DNA from: Coptis chinensis | Lineage: Eukaryota; Streptophyta; Magnoliopsida; Ranunculales; Ranunculaceae | NCBI GenBank assembly: GCA_015680905.1 | Contig: CM027382.1 | Span: 18,201,501-18,265,500, forward strand | DNA length: 64,000 bases | Reading direction: 5' to 3' | Translations under genes and position numbers: made by a program | Part shown: in pieces, positions 48,425-60,622 of the stretch | Position numbering within the stretch: position 1 is the first letter of the stretch | Layout of the letters: every line of letters starts with the position of its first letter | The notes under the pieces: generated by a model | What the model saw: the letters and a program-made list of their open reading frames with translations, nothing else | Told to the model about the DNA's origin: nothing | Databases searched by the model: none

Positions 48425-50686
48425 TAAATTTCGGTGAAATCTCGAAACCCGCCTAAAATTTGAATTTGAATTTTGAAATCCGACCTTACAGTAAGTTGTA
48501 CCGAAATATTTTGTCAAAATTTCAAATTTCAAATGAAGAGAGATGTGTTGGTCAGAATGGTTCAATTTAACTAACTTAAAAAGAGTAGATGTTCACATTG
48601 GGTTACTCTATGCCCCCTTTTGTTAGTTGGAATGGATCGTCTTATATATAGACGAAATGTGTAGGTCCTGCATTAGGAATGGTTTAATTGAACTAACTTA
48701 TATAAACAAAGATGTTCCAGTTAGACTATCCCTTTATGCCTCTGTTGGTTGACTGGACTGCCTCTTACACTTAGAGACAACTTTCCCTTTTTTTTTAGTG
48801 GCATGACTATCCCCAGAATAATCGTCAATAGCTAACAATAGTCAAATTTCAATTACAACCCAAACTTTATGATGCAAGATAGAAAATGCAAGCTTTTGAA
48901 GTGAAGGAATTTAGTAAGTGAAACCCCAAGCACAACATGTAAGGAAATGAGATAAAAGTCATAAAACTAGACAGACACATTCCGCATAAAACAGAATCAT
49001 AAAAAAACTACAGGTTGGGCAATTCATGCTGCCAAATAGAGAAATTGGGTAACATACAATTTTATTTTGGACTTTTTTGTGTATGCGACTATGTACTATC
49101 CTAGTATGTGATACCGTCTTTTGCATATTCATTTTCCTCTTTGTTCTGTGCATTTTCAGAAGTGACTGACACTGGTATTGCGACACCATCTCGTGATACA
49201 CACCTGTCTCCAAAGTTTGGGCTCTATACTCCATAACAACTTAGGTATTGAAAAGGTACTTATTTTGCTTGTCTGCAGATTGTTCAAGTCTTCGTAATAG
49301 TTTGAATCGATTGAGTTTTTACTCTTTGGTACTTCGGTTGCGATTTAACCCAAAATTACTTGGGGCTGCAGATATCTTAAAAGACGATAATGTCAGAGGG
49401 CAGCAAAAATTGTTGCCCTCTATTTTGTAATAACAAACAAATCCATTTTGTGATCTATCACAACATAAGACAGACAAAACTACTCAGAGTTGTCTGAGAT
49501 GGAAACTGTATCACAAGAAAACACTAGGCATAAGTGCATAACCCACCAAAGCCATATTCAATAACAAATGCAAAAAATCATGAGGGAAACAAAATCTACA
49601 CGCAGTGCAGACTGTAGACCAAGTGACCAACCAAGGGAAATAATGGAACACTCAGCAAACAATAGAGTGCCCGCTGAGTAACCAAAGCCACTGGTAACAA
49701 ACGATGGATTTCCACTTGTTTAAATCATTGATCAGTTAGCCATACCGAGACAGATGATCTTAACAAGTTACACCTACAAAAAAATATTTCAGGATTTCCA
49801 TGCCGAGTGTTGAAAGAACGGAAAGTTAATTTCTCATTAGATTCAAGTTTTAAACAGATCATGGAATCTTCTTTGGTAGTCTACTTGAACTACCACCGTC
49901 AGCGATAGGAAATAAAATTGCTCAAAACAGAATGAGCAAAAGACAATCTTTGAACACCACAGTATTAAGCTAAAGATAGAAAAACCAGAGGAAAGTAAAG
50001 TCTTGCTTAGTATCAACATTATAAAATGGTACTAATATTACTACTACAAATTCTCTTTGTCACTGTCAAATGTGCTTCCTGCTGACTCTACTTGGATGTG
50101 TGTAGAACAGTGTCAGTTACTGTGCATTTTCAGAAGTGTGTAGAACAATGACAGTTTTCCTTTTTTTTTATATACAGAACACAGTTGACATTCAAGATGC
50201 CAAATTGAATCCAATTCCAATTCCTGTGGGAAAACATGAAGTTATAGGCTTATAACTTCTAATGGCTTCCTAAACTTGGTTTTCATCAATAATAACATCA
50301 TAGTTCATAGTTCAGCGATGCTCGGTCTCAAAAAGTTAGGAAAATGGGAGCACTGCATACTGTACGATGGCTAGTTAAGAGTAAAATTGGTACAAAAAGT
50401 TAAATGCCAACTGTTAACAATTTTAACATAGAAGAGAATACTGTGTTTTCAAGTTACCTAGCTATATGCATTAGGCACTTAGGATAATACGAATATGGCT
50501 TGATAATTTTAACATAGAAGAGAATACTGTGTCTAAGGATTAACATTCTCACAAAAGAGTCTGCAGAATGCAAGTGCATTTGAAAAAAACAAATTCTGGT
50601 CACCCCATTTGCTTCTAGCCTCAGGCTAACTATAATAATATAGATGACCACTACTAACTAAAACAAGAACCTATAAAATTATCAAA
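48425..50686. other. MULE interior of unknown origin
   Basis: Between the tandem array and the captured gene fragment no domain was recognised. A phrase, TTTAACATAGAAGAGAATAC, occurs twice near 50424 and 50508, and GTGCATTTTCAGAAGTG twice near 49147 and 50121. These suggest internal duplications or additional captured non-coding pieces. Confidence 0.5.
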
Positions 50687-51318
50687 ATGAGGTTGGGACT
50701 CGTTAATCCATTGTTGAGCATGTCCAATTTCCTTCAACAGTTGGGTGGGTATGCCTTGATTGATGGAGGACTAGCAACTGAACTTGAACGACATGGTGCT
50801 GATCTTAATGACCCTCTTTGGAGTGCCAAGTGTCTTATCAGTTCTCCTCATTTAATCCAAACTGTAATGTCTCTTTATTCCATTGCCATTCACATATGAA
50901 TAGTTTCGGCTTGTAATTATGACCTCTTATGTTACAGGTACACCTCGATTACCTTGAAGCAGGTGTGGATATTATTCTCACGGCATCTTATTAGGTAGTT
51001 GGGCCAGCTTTGTCTATTTTTTTTTCCAGTTATGTAAGTAATATATTTTTAAGAAGAAGATTCCATCATCTTTTTGTGTGTGACATAGGCTACTATTTAG
51101 GGGTTTAAATCTAAAGGCTTGTCAAAAGAAGATAGTGAAGCATTGCTGCAGAGAAGTGTTAAAATTGCATGTGAGGCACGAGATACATACTATGAGAGAT
51201 GTGCAGAGCATTTGTCTGATGGAACAAAAAATGGAAAGATTCTCAAGCACCGGCCTATTTTGGTCGCAGCCTCTGTAGGAAGCTATGGGGCATATTTGGC
51301 CGATGGGTTTGAATATGA
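50687..51318 (+). pseudogene. HMT: Captured 5' fragment of a homocysteine S-methyltransferase gene
   Basis: The parent enzyme methylates homocysteine with S-methylmethionine to make methionine. Exons 50687-50863, 50938-50994 and 51089-51318 keep their GT-AG introns, so capture was from genomic DNA. They read [77 protein letters not shown] and RPILVAASVGSYGAYLADG, the N-terminal third of plant HMT. The last codon of exon 2 and the fourth codon of exon 3 are both TAG where the family has Gln (SYQATIQGF). The C-terminal zinc-binding cysteines are not included. Homology stops soon after the exon 3 donor at 51319, inside what would be the next intron. It cannot encode an active enzyme. Confidence 0.9.
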
Positions 51319-52082
51319 GTATGTTACTCTGTCTTTCTTTAAAAGGTCTAAAACGTTTTCTTCACAAATTCGTAAACACAAACAAGAACTCGAGTAAAAA
51401 ACTAACTACATAGCTATGAATCAAGTATGAAGATTATTCCCATTACCCAAATCTTACAAACAAAGAATCAAACCATAAGACATCACAGTTAAACAAAAGT
51501 TAAGTTAAAATGGGTAATAAAAAAGTTCTTATTACCTTAAACACTTTGTTTCCTGAAATTATCAAGAGTCTCCTGGTGGTAATGGTCATTCAATGAAGAA
51601 AAATCAAATCTTGCAATTGCCAATAAAACATCACCACATATCAGCTAAACACGTTAAAAACTTATACATTACAACATTGAAATAAACATAACATTACTAG
51701 ATAACCCAGCCTTTAAACATGATTCAAGGACTTCCACAGATCACGATTTGGGCCCAAGTGTTCCAACGATTTTAGTCAAATATGGTAAAAAGCTTAACAC
51801 GTTTTAAAACTCATTTTTCATCATTATAACGTCTTAAACATAGGAAGAAGAATTTTTAAAAAAAGGTGGCTCACAATGTTGTATTTTAGAGGAGGAAGAA
51901 AGAGAACAGCCGGAGGTAGAAAGAGAACAGTGAAAAGAGAAAATAAAGTTTTTAGTTTTTGAGGCCCAGGGTGTGCTTAGAAACGATAATTTTAAATTTG
52001 GGGTCTGCTTTGAGAAAAAATGGGGTCTGCCTTGAGATGGAGTCTGCCTTGAGAGATATGGGGTCTGTATATAGTCCTTCCC
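51319..52082. other. Right subterminal region of the MULE
   Basis: Non-coding AT-rich sequence runs into the right inverted repeat. Three copies of a GGGTCTGC(C/T)TTGAGA-type phrase lie close together near the end (52012-52058); the left end has two related phrases. No gene was recognised. Confidence 0.6.
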
Positions 52083-53346
52083 TATTATTTTGGTAATTAT
52101 ATTAATTTGAAAATGTCAAGTATAAAGCCCAAAAAATAGCCCAACTTTTCAATAAACTTAAGACAAAATACTTTTTATAAAGGAGTTATTACAAAACGTT
52201 TTCCTAATTCTAAATAGCAATCAACAGTCTCACATAATTCCCTTCACCTTCAGAGGCCACGGTTGCAGCTTGCTCATAACTAATAATTGAAACGTTTCAA
52301 AGCCAAAACATTCTCATATATCGTAAATGGTATATAAAGACATTCTCAAACCGTCAAACTCACCTCTGTATTCTCTCTTTCTGATTTTCTTTCTTTGCTT
52401 GATGGTTTATTTCTCAATTTCAGGTTATTCATGAAGCATTCAGTTGAACAATTGATCAAAGAATATCTAAGTGAAGGAAGCTATGATATTCACAATTTAT
52501 TAGTGTTTAGGTGATTGCTTAAGGAATATTTATCTATCAATTCAAAATTATACAACCTCTTGAAAGCTCAAGGTGTTTTTTCTCAGGTATGTTCTTCCAT
52601 AAGCATCTTACTTACATACTTTTCTTAATTACCCAAATTCTATTACGTAGCAATGAAATTGCATGAAGATGATACTACCTAATCCAAAAAAAAAAAAAAA
52701 AAATTTGCCGTGTTCCTTTAATAAGAATGTAGTATATTCATTTTACTTAATTTGATTTTGCCAGAAATTGTACATTTGTATGCGCAGATTGTCAAATGAA
52801 GGCCTATTGAAGTCTAAAAGTGAGTTGTCTTTGCTTTTTCTATTATTTTGTTTTATTACTATTGATTTTCTTCAATTTAGATTATTCATTAGTAGATTTT
52901 TAAATTTCAATTAATTTGTGTTAAAGTTGAATATAGCTGAATACTTGGGTATTTAAGAGCATGTCTCCAGGCAGACCCTAGCTAGATAGATTTTGGTCAA
53001 CAGACTTGATATCTGATGTCGCCTGAGCACAAAGTCCATGCTCATACCTTGCCCAACCCCAAGTTGTTGGTAAAAGAACTGAAAATTTGGCTGGAGTAAG
53101 ATTAAGGCCAGACGAGTGGAGCTAGATTTCTGATCCCTGAGAGCACAAGTGTATGTGCACCTAAACCTATTGTTGGCTTCAGGTTTTCACAGTAGGCAAG
53201 GGCCAAATTTGGACCCAAAATCTGATTGTGCAAAATGAAGTGAAATTATTAGATTGTGAATTGCCTGCTGGAAATAACATAACAAGGAATCCAACCATCG
53301 GAAAACCCACAAAATGGAACATGGTTTTAGTTTCGAAACATTGAAT
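52083..53346. other. Sequence between MULE and solo LTR (putative Helitron interior)
   Basis: A TATATAAAG near 52330 is followed by a C/T-rich leader and a short open frame from 52431 (MKHSVEQLIKEYLSEGSYDI, closed by a TGA after 27 codons, then open again to a GT donor near 52587). This may be the front of an unidentified captured gene. A phrase at ~52935-52990 (TGGGTATTTAAGAGCA...) recurs near 56898 on the other side of the solo LTR. Nothing else was recognised. Confidence 0.4.
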
Positions 53347-56300
53347 TGTAACGCCCGTATTTAAAATACATATTTATTAATTAATTAATTAATTTAATTA
53401 TTTATTTAAAATTCACTGGATTGGATTTGGGATATGTGGGTCTGATTTCTGGGACCGAGTCTGTGTTGGGCTTAGGTTTCAAACCCAAGTATATATTCAT
53501 ATTTTTCTAGAGAATAGGGTTTTGGAGATAAAAAAAAAAAAAAAATGGAGGCGGAGATAAAAGCTCGCTTGCTAAAGTGTTGGAGTGCGACGATTCGGAC
53601 GATAAGGATTTGTGGAGCTTTAGATTAATGTGAGTAGATCAGTTTTCTATTCCACGTCTAATTTTACTGTTAAAGGTTTCTGCTCATGTTTTTGGTTCAT
53701 TATTATGTTATTATTATTCGTCCTGTCGTTGTTAAAATTGGTTAAACTGTCTTTTGAAACTCTGTTGGACTGCTCGAACTCCGGAGGCCGTTAATGGTGG
53801 CGCGAGCCAAACCAACGTTTGTCCTGTATCTGGTTTGAATCTACTATACTGTTGTGGTGTGGTTTGATTTTATTTTGATTTGGTTGATGTCGGGGGACGT
53901 CGGGATGGAAATTTGGGTGTGCTGTTGGAGCTTGAGAGGGCGTCAATGGCGTCGCCCAGCCAAAGGAACGGAATCATCATGTTCTTATTTGTTTGAATTC
54001 TGTTTTTGTGATGTTAAACTATTGTATTTTGTTATGGGATTGGTTAGTGATGTTTCGATGGGTAGTAAGGTGCTGTCAAAGCTTGGAGGCGTTAATGGCG
54101 TCGAGATAGTTTGGTGAGGAGTGAGGAGTTTGGATTTTCGTGCATATCCCAAGATTTAGTTTTGATGTAGGTCAACACTGAATCGATTGGTGGTGGTTGG
54201 TGGTTAGCATAGGTGCTGTTGGGAGCTTGAAGGCTTGTCAATGGCGGTCGGGGTTGAGTTTTCGAAGTGTGAGGGTATCGAGTTTTTATTGTATAGAAAT
54301 ATTGGGTTTTTCATCCGGGTCAAAACCGCTGGATCGAGAGAGGAGGATGAGTGGTGGCCGGCGCGCGAGCTGGTGCGGTGGAGGGAGCTGGTGAGTTGAG
54401 GAAGAAGAAGTGAGGAAGGCGAACCTGTTGGTTTGCTTTGGGCTTTGGGCCAAAGCCTTTAGTTGTGTTAGTTGGGCCTTAGTTGGTTTTCCTTTTGGGC
54501 CGTTCTATTTTATTTTCTCTGGGTCGAAATCTAATTTTGTTGTTGGGCTAGCTCACATTAGTTTTCTTTGGACCAGTTTTTCTAGTTTTTGTTTTGGGCT
54601 TGGTCCATATGTTTTAAAGTGGGTCAGGTTGATTCACTAGGCCAGTTTAGACTTTTGGGGCGGGTTCTAAGGTTTGGGTTTGGGCTTGGCTAGTTGGGTC
54701 TAAACCGTTACCTTAGTCATGAGCCCATGAGCCATGCACACATGGAAATGACAGTTTGACTTTGACAATGACAGGTTGACTTTGACATTGACCGTTGACT
54801 GTGGAATGTTGACTTTTTCCAGATTTTCATATATTTAAGAATATGGATAAATGTAGTAATAAAATATTGTCGAAAAATTGTATAACCTTGTTTGTCATTA
54901 TCTAATTAAGATTTAGCGTGAGTAGTGTGTAAAGCATATAAATATTGGCACGTAATTAGAAGGGAATTCTTATAAGACTTAGATATATTCATTTTATGAA
55001 AATTAAACTACACATGGACTCAGATTCATGGACTTTAGTTTTGGGCTTTTTGATGGTTGATCAGTTTGACCTGACTTGTGATTTGGACTCGAATAATTAT
55101 GCGTGCCTTTGATGGTGACTTGAGTTCACATAAATATATTGAACGAATATGTTACAGGATTGATTACTATTATGAGTTGCTACTTAAATGAATTGTAGTA
55201 TTTATGAAGAATTGAGATATTCCATATGGTGTAGTGCAATATATAATTGACACATGAAATAATAAGTTTCGAGATTTGATATAGAGATATTTGGATATCG
55301 TGCAATGAATAGTATTGACACGTAATAATGTAGATTGTTTTATAACGAGAAATGTTGAGCTTCAGTACAATTAAGTATAATGGCATGAGATAGAACAAGA
55401 ATTATTATTGAGATTTTCCAAATATGGTGGTTTAGTGCAATAATTTATTTGGCACGTGATAGAGTGAAATGGTTATGGGATACTAAGGTATGACACCTGA
55501 ATAAATTACTTAACGAAAATCCTAGAACCTAGCTACCACAACTCATGTGATTTGGCCCTTGTGATGGGCGTATGTGATATGATTGGCCCTTCTGGCGTTT
55601 TAGTGAATCTGAATGGCCCTTCTGGCGTAGCCAAATAGTGGCTTGATTATTCCGTTCGCAAAATTAGAACGAGATGCGTGATATTTTATGCCGAATAGTG
55701 GCAGTACTTATATAATGGCTTTCGTGTGAAGGTTATCTGGTGTGCGGCATCCCGCTCAGGGTAGCTACGCACGGAGTAGTTCATTATATGAGGGGAGACA
55801 TGTGGATGTACATGTTCGGCGTTGGGAAGCGATTGTGGTAGCCAGGGAAACTAGGTAAGACATAGATACGACGTGATTTTAGGGACATGCAAAGAAATAA
55901 AGCCTTAATTAATATAATTATGGTAATATGTTGGTTGATGATATATCTTTAGATAGATGATTGTATATGGTTTTGCAGAAGGGTGGGTTAAACTAATTAT
56001 TTGTGCAGAGACGACCCATTCTGTAATTGAGCATGAAATGCGGTAAGTATAGAATATGCTCGGCTGGTTATTAGTTTAGTTAGAACCTAAGGTGCCTCGT
56101 GGAGGAACTAAATGCCTTTTTATTATGCGTATGGTTTGTTGTGTTGTTAGTGGGAAGTTAAGGTGCCTCAGTGGAGGAACTACCTGCCTTACTTATTGTA
56201 GTTACGAATGTCGTACTAGTTGTTGGAAGTTAAGGCGCCTCGGTGGAGGAACTAACTGCCTTATGAATTGTGTATGTATATGTATAAGTATATGTTGTAT

Positions 56301-56761
56301 TTTAGAGCTACTCACACCAACAATTTTATAATGCTAACCCGATTTGCATGTTTGCTTATCGGGTGTGTTCATTAAATGAACATAGTTGATAAGTCTTGAC
56401 AGGTTTAGTATTAAAGAAGGTTGGTTGCTGCTTGTGGTTTGCGTTAGCGTTGCATTTCAAGATAGGTTTTGTTTTCCCTTGAGGTGAAATAGATTTTCAG
56501 TTGAGACAATGTTATTTGTATTTTCATTTGTAATTTTAAATAAAGAGTTATTGAAAAGAGATTTATAACCTAATCTTATTTGTGAATTTTTGTAATGAAG
56601 AAGACTTTTGTTTAATTTAAAATTTTTATTGGTTTTTAATTATCCACATATTTAAACTGTTTATGGGTTTTTGGAAGTTGAGAGTGCATCACACCTCGAA
56701 AATCAAAGAGTCGGGAACAAATATTGTTTTTCCGAATTTTGTCGAAATTCGGGGTGTGACA
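53347..56761. mobile_element. Second ~3.4-kb solo LTR of the same family as 13329-16736
   Basis: It starts TGTAACGCCCGTAT and ends ATTCGGGGTGTGACA, and is flanked by a perfect 5-bp duplication, TGAAT (53342-53346 and 56762-56766). It aligns with 13329-16736 over most of its length, including the GTGTTGGGCTT(A/G)GGTTTC block, the AACGAAAATCCTAGAACCT block and the three-fold GGTGGAGGAACTA repeat (56088-56262). The TTGAC minisatellite is much shorter here. No internal coding or second LTR is present. It is decayed, non-coding, and younger than the sequence it splits. Confidence 0.9.
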
Positions 56762-59157
56762 TGAATTGTCATCAGTTTGAGAAATGCACATAGATTAAAT
56801 ATCTATGACTGAATTAGGAATGTTCATTGATTGAAATGTGAAAGCTAAAGCTTTAGAATGCAATTGCAGGCGAAGTATTTGTGTCAAAGCTGAATACCTG
56901 GGTATTTAAGAGCAAGTCTCTGAGCAAACCCTAGGTAGGTTCTCACCACTTCAAGAGTAGAGGTGTACACCACAAATGATTATTGCTTTGATATCCAATT
57001 CAATCCATTTCATTTAGTTGGTTGCGTGGTATGTTAGCTGGCTACTTTGTTCTATTTGCTATTGTTACATGAATTTAGTATGTGCACCAGAAACTCTAAA
57101 ATGTAGAAGTGTATAATCGTAGCCTGTTTCAGTTAATCGGTATGTTTGCAACTTCTGTAATTTTTCTTTTGGATTTTCAGTATAAAATTAGTTGGTGTTG
57201 CCTCATTTGGTAGGAAAGTTTGTTTCATTTGATAATCGGATCCAAAGTATTAGAATATCAATAAAACAGGGTAGGCTTTACTGAATTTTTTTACAACCTG
57301 GTGTTCATAACATTTAGAGCCGAAGACGTGCAAAGATATTTGCCTTTAGCATAAGCAATATCATCTTTATTTTCCATAATTTTGTTTACATGTCCTAAAC
57401 TTATTTGCATTGTTATTAGGAGGTTACGCTTCAAGTCAAAGAACTATGATTTGCATGCAGACTCATAGCCCCAAATCATAGGAGTGTATGAAGTAGGTGG
57501 AGAATGTTCAATGTTTACACAATTCAAGTAATACCCAAATTAATTTTGATGTGATGAGTAATTTTGGTGTGATAAGTAATTCATGTTGTATATCATCATG
57601 TCTTTATATTTATAAGAGTAAAAGTCTTGAAACTCAGCTAATAACTCACTTGGGTGCACTTTTTCTTGGCATCAGATCAGACTTGGTGACATTGCCTCCA
57701 CTGGGATCCTTTTTCTTTGAACTCTATGACTCCCATTGAAACTATCTGACTCATGTCTCTCACAGCAAAACAACCATGAATAGCATACTTGAGAAAGTCA
57801 CCACCAGGGACTAATCATTTTCACAAACCCGGTGCCACTATTATTGAAGAAATGTGACTCCTAAAGCTCTTTTACCAGACTTTTTGGTTTTTTTTTTTTT
57901 TGGTTTTTTTTGTTTTTTTGGTTTTTTTTTTTTTTTTTTTTTAATGGTGTGTTCGTGACTTCCACAATTGGTTTCCAAGATATAAAGTCATTTTTTTTTC
58001 TTTATAGATTTTGAAATGGAATGAATGTTTTTTTTTTTATGCTAACTAATTTTTGAAAGGATGTCACTTTTGTGTTGATGTCATTATTCATCCTCTATTG
58101 TTGGATTAATTGGTTTCATGATTGGTGTTATGTACAACCAAAATTTTTAGAAGGCAGTGTAAATAGGTTTTCACAACTCCCATACCTATTTTGGGAATAG
58201 AGGTACACTTTTGCATCTCTTTTTCACAATACAATAAAACTGGGAAAAAACCTATGAATTATGGATTTCTTTTGGTATATGACATCGATACCATTTTTAA
58301 ATCAACTTGGAACAAAAATAGCTACTGTAATGAAGATTCTTTGAGATTTGACATATAGTTAGTACTATGGTTGATGGTTAGATGAGTTTTTGTGGTTACT
58401 TCCAAATAAAGTGGAAATTTCACTAAGCTTAGTAGACTTACAGAGCTTAAAGTTAGCGATGTTAAATTTATCCTTTATTTTTCCTGATAATCCTCGATGA
58501 GAAATTTAGCCTCCTAAAGTCTAACATTATTCTTTTCAACAGGAATACAACACCTACAACATTGGAATGTATGTGTATTCACCCAATTGCAACAAACACA
58601 CAACTCAATCAAGAATGCCCAAGAGAAATTAGTAGAAGTTGTTAAAGCATGACAAGTAGGTATACCACCAACCTTATTGCCCATTGAATACAAGATAGAT
58701 TGTGGAAATTGATGAACCTCCCAAAGCAATTGACATGTACAAGTAAGAGTTAGCATTTTTTTTGGAAAATCATCGTTGAAGCTTGACCTTATGGGTTGTT
58801 GTACCTTGGATGGTTTAACTTAATGTATGATTAGTTAATGTTGTATTGTTGTGTACTTTATTTCATCAAAGTTTTTTACTTTATCTGTACAATAGTTGGC
58901 TCATCTTTAATGAAGTTATATGTGATATTTGGTGAAAGTCATTGTTGTACAAGTTGTTTGCAGATTGTAAATAGCTTAACCATATATTTTGCCTTTGTCT
59001 GCAGTATACTTCAATAAAGAGTTTTTTTTTTTTTTGCAAAATACATATATTAAGTGGATTTGATGACTTATATTAATTTTCTTTTAATTTTTAAGCACAA
59101 TGTGCATCAATCAATAAGTGTAAATACAACTGCGTTGAAGGCACGGGTTATACCTAG
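56762..59157. other. Sequence right of the solo LTR to the Helitron-like 3' end
   Basis: No gene was recognised. Open frames at 57497-57739 and 58514-58756 have no family resemblance I can name. The right end (59130-59157) is the Helitron-like terminus. A phrase near 56890-56940 repeats one at ~52935-52990, left of the solo LTR. Confidence 0.45.
57880..57945. repeat. T-rich low-complexity tract with GG interruptions
   Basis: Runs of T are broken by GG or G about every 8-18 bases. It is a simple sequence with no further structure. Confidence 0.9.
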
Positions 59158-60622
59158 TATTATAATAAAACAAAATGGATAGATAAAAAGTAGTTGGGAT
59201 CGCGTGGGGATATGAGTTAGATGTGCGTGGGGATTTGCATAAAGAGCAGGGTTTTTAAATACAAATTCAATGCATACATTAGATGCCTAACGTAATCAAT
59301 ATTTCAATTAATTAAAAATAATTTGTGTTTAATGCATACATTGGTTATACTACATTGGATGCCTAACCATAATTAATATTTTAATTAATAAAAATTTAAT
59401 AAGGAAAAAATATTTTGTGTTCAATACATACATTGGACGTTTTTGACACCAATGGGGTAATGAGGACATTTGAAAGGTCTCCTAAATAACATTTAAGTGT
59501 TTATTTAACACATTAAATACACCTTTGACAAGTCTTCATCTATATTATGTATGATTTTGAAATATATTAAACCTTGAGATGTAAGCTTGAAATACGCTCA
59601 AGTATTAACCAATGTAAGATTGGTAGTTTGTAACCATGGTGTGTAAAGTCTACTAAATTAGACCGTTGCCAATCTAATTTGTAAAGTTTACTAATAGGAA
59701 TTTTTATTTATGGATTCTAAGGTAACCACTACGACTTTATTACACATGTTCACATGATGTTCATATGGATTATGAATTCTATTTAATAATCATTCTTTGT
59801 AATACACATCAACAGGGTACTCACATCCACGTAGTGCTGCTTAAATCGAAACTGAAAAAAAAACTAGGGCCTTACATCTCCCTCAACCCCAAAGGCCTTC
59901 CACCTTCATCTCCTTAGTTAAATTTATGCGTAACAACTCCACTAAAATTCAAACAAATCATGGGACTCTTCTCCTTCTTCAAGCACTATAAATATGTTTC
60001 TATCCCTTGCATAGGCTTCTTTTATTAAAACACTTAATGATTTGAGAAGGGTGTGATAAATGACACAATAAATACTCGAAACTCTTGGGTTTTAGAAAAA
60101 ATGCGTACGGGTTGAGATTGAGTCTTCACACATCATTTGTTTGGATACAAGTTGATTAAACTCACATTTAAATGTTACATAGGGTAAACGCATGATGAGG
60201 TCAATCAGTGGGTAGATGAGAATGTGCACGTTGTGTATGGGGTTCAGTATTAGTGAAACGGTTGGGTTCATAACAATTGGGCTTTTAATAAAACCTATCA
60301 TTCAGTTAATTCTAATTCAATCCCCTCCAAAAATTCCAAAACACTTCCAACCCTTAAAACCTTCAAAAACGTATGACCTATGCAATCCTCATCTTCTTTA
60401 CTACCTTATTACATAATTTCTCTCTGAAGTCCAAACCCCTCTTGCACTCACGTCCAATGTAGTTGATATCACGAAGAGGACAAATCGAAAGGCTAAAGCC
60501 AACATTAGCAATCCTATGCATATGTAGCTTCAATTTTTATAACAACAGGTGAGTTGTTTCTCTCTTCTTCTTACCATGCATGCCATCTTTAACTGTTGAA
60601 TTTCTGGATCTGGGAATCTGAA
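59158..60622 (+). mobile_element. Helitron-like copy B (5' end without TC)
   Basis: From TATTATAATAAAACAAAATG at 59158 it matches copy C (from 60625) at a constant offset of ~1467 bp until ~60507, with few differences. It starts immediately after the CTAG end of the element to its left, and the two bases that would be TC are replaced by that end. No own 3' terminus was seen. It contains a TATAAATA near 59987 and no supported gene. Confidence 0.6.

Larger units (their letters stand above)
45864..52082 (+). mobile_element. MULE carrying a captured host gene fragment (Pack-MULE-like), 6.2 kb
   Basis: Ends at 45864 (GGGAATTGCTATATACAGAC) and 52082 (reverse complement GGGAAGGACTATATACAGAC) form an inverted repeat of ~50 bp, with a repeated CTCAAGGCAGACCCCAT block. 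The flanks share an 8-bp duplication, TATTATTT, at 45856-45863 and 52083-52090. Inside, in order, are remnants of a MULE DNA-binding domain, an OTU-like C-terminal domain, a 122-bp tandem array, a ~2.2-kb stretch of unknown origin, and three exons of a homocysteine S-methyltransferase gene. MULE target duplications are usually 9 bp, so the clean 8 bp is slightly unusual; coding and termini still favour a MULE over hAT. The element cannot be autonomous because its catalytic core is missing. Confidence 0.85.
45641..59157 (+). mobile_element. Putative Helitron, split by a nested MULE and a solo LTR
   Basis: The 5' end reads A|TCTATTATAATAAAACAAAA at 45641, the TC start expected for a Helitron after a host A. 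The same terminus recurs at 60623. At 59141-59158 the sequence GCACGGGTTATACCTAG|T has the CTAG end plus host T expected for a Helitron 3' terminus. Both are on the plus strand. If they belong together, the element spans 13.5 kb. Removing the MULE (45864-52082) and the solo LTR (53347-56761) leaves ~3.9 kb, a common size for a non-autonomous Helitron. No Rep/helicase coding was seen. The pairing of the two ends is inference; each end on its own is the stronger call. Confidence 0.5.

Noticed and set aside
50687-51397. Functional homocysteine S-methyltransferase gene
   Set aside because: Only the N-terminal third is present, two TAG codons interrupt it, and it lies between MULE ends.
45864-52082. 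Classification as an hAT element because of the 8-bp target duplication
   Set aside because: The coding remnants are MULE-type, and the termini lack the CA(G/A)xG ends of hAT. An 8-bp duplication is within the range seen for MULEs.
58514-58756. 80-codon Cys-rich minus-strand frame near the Helitron-like 3' end
   Set aside because: No recognised family, no start context or splice support; most likely chance.
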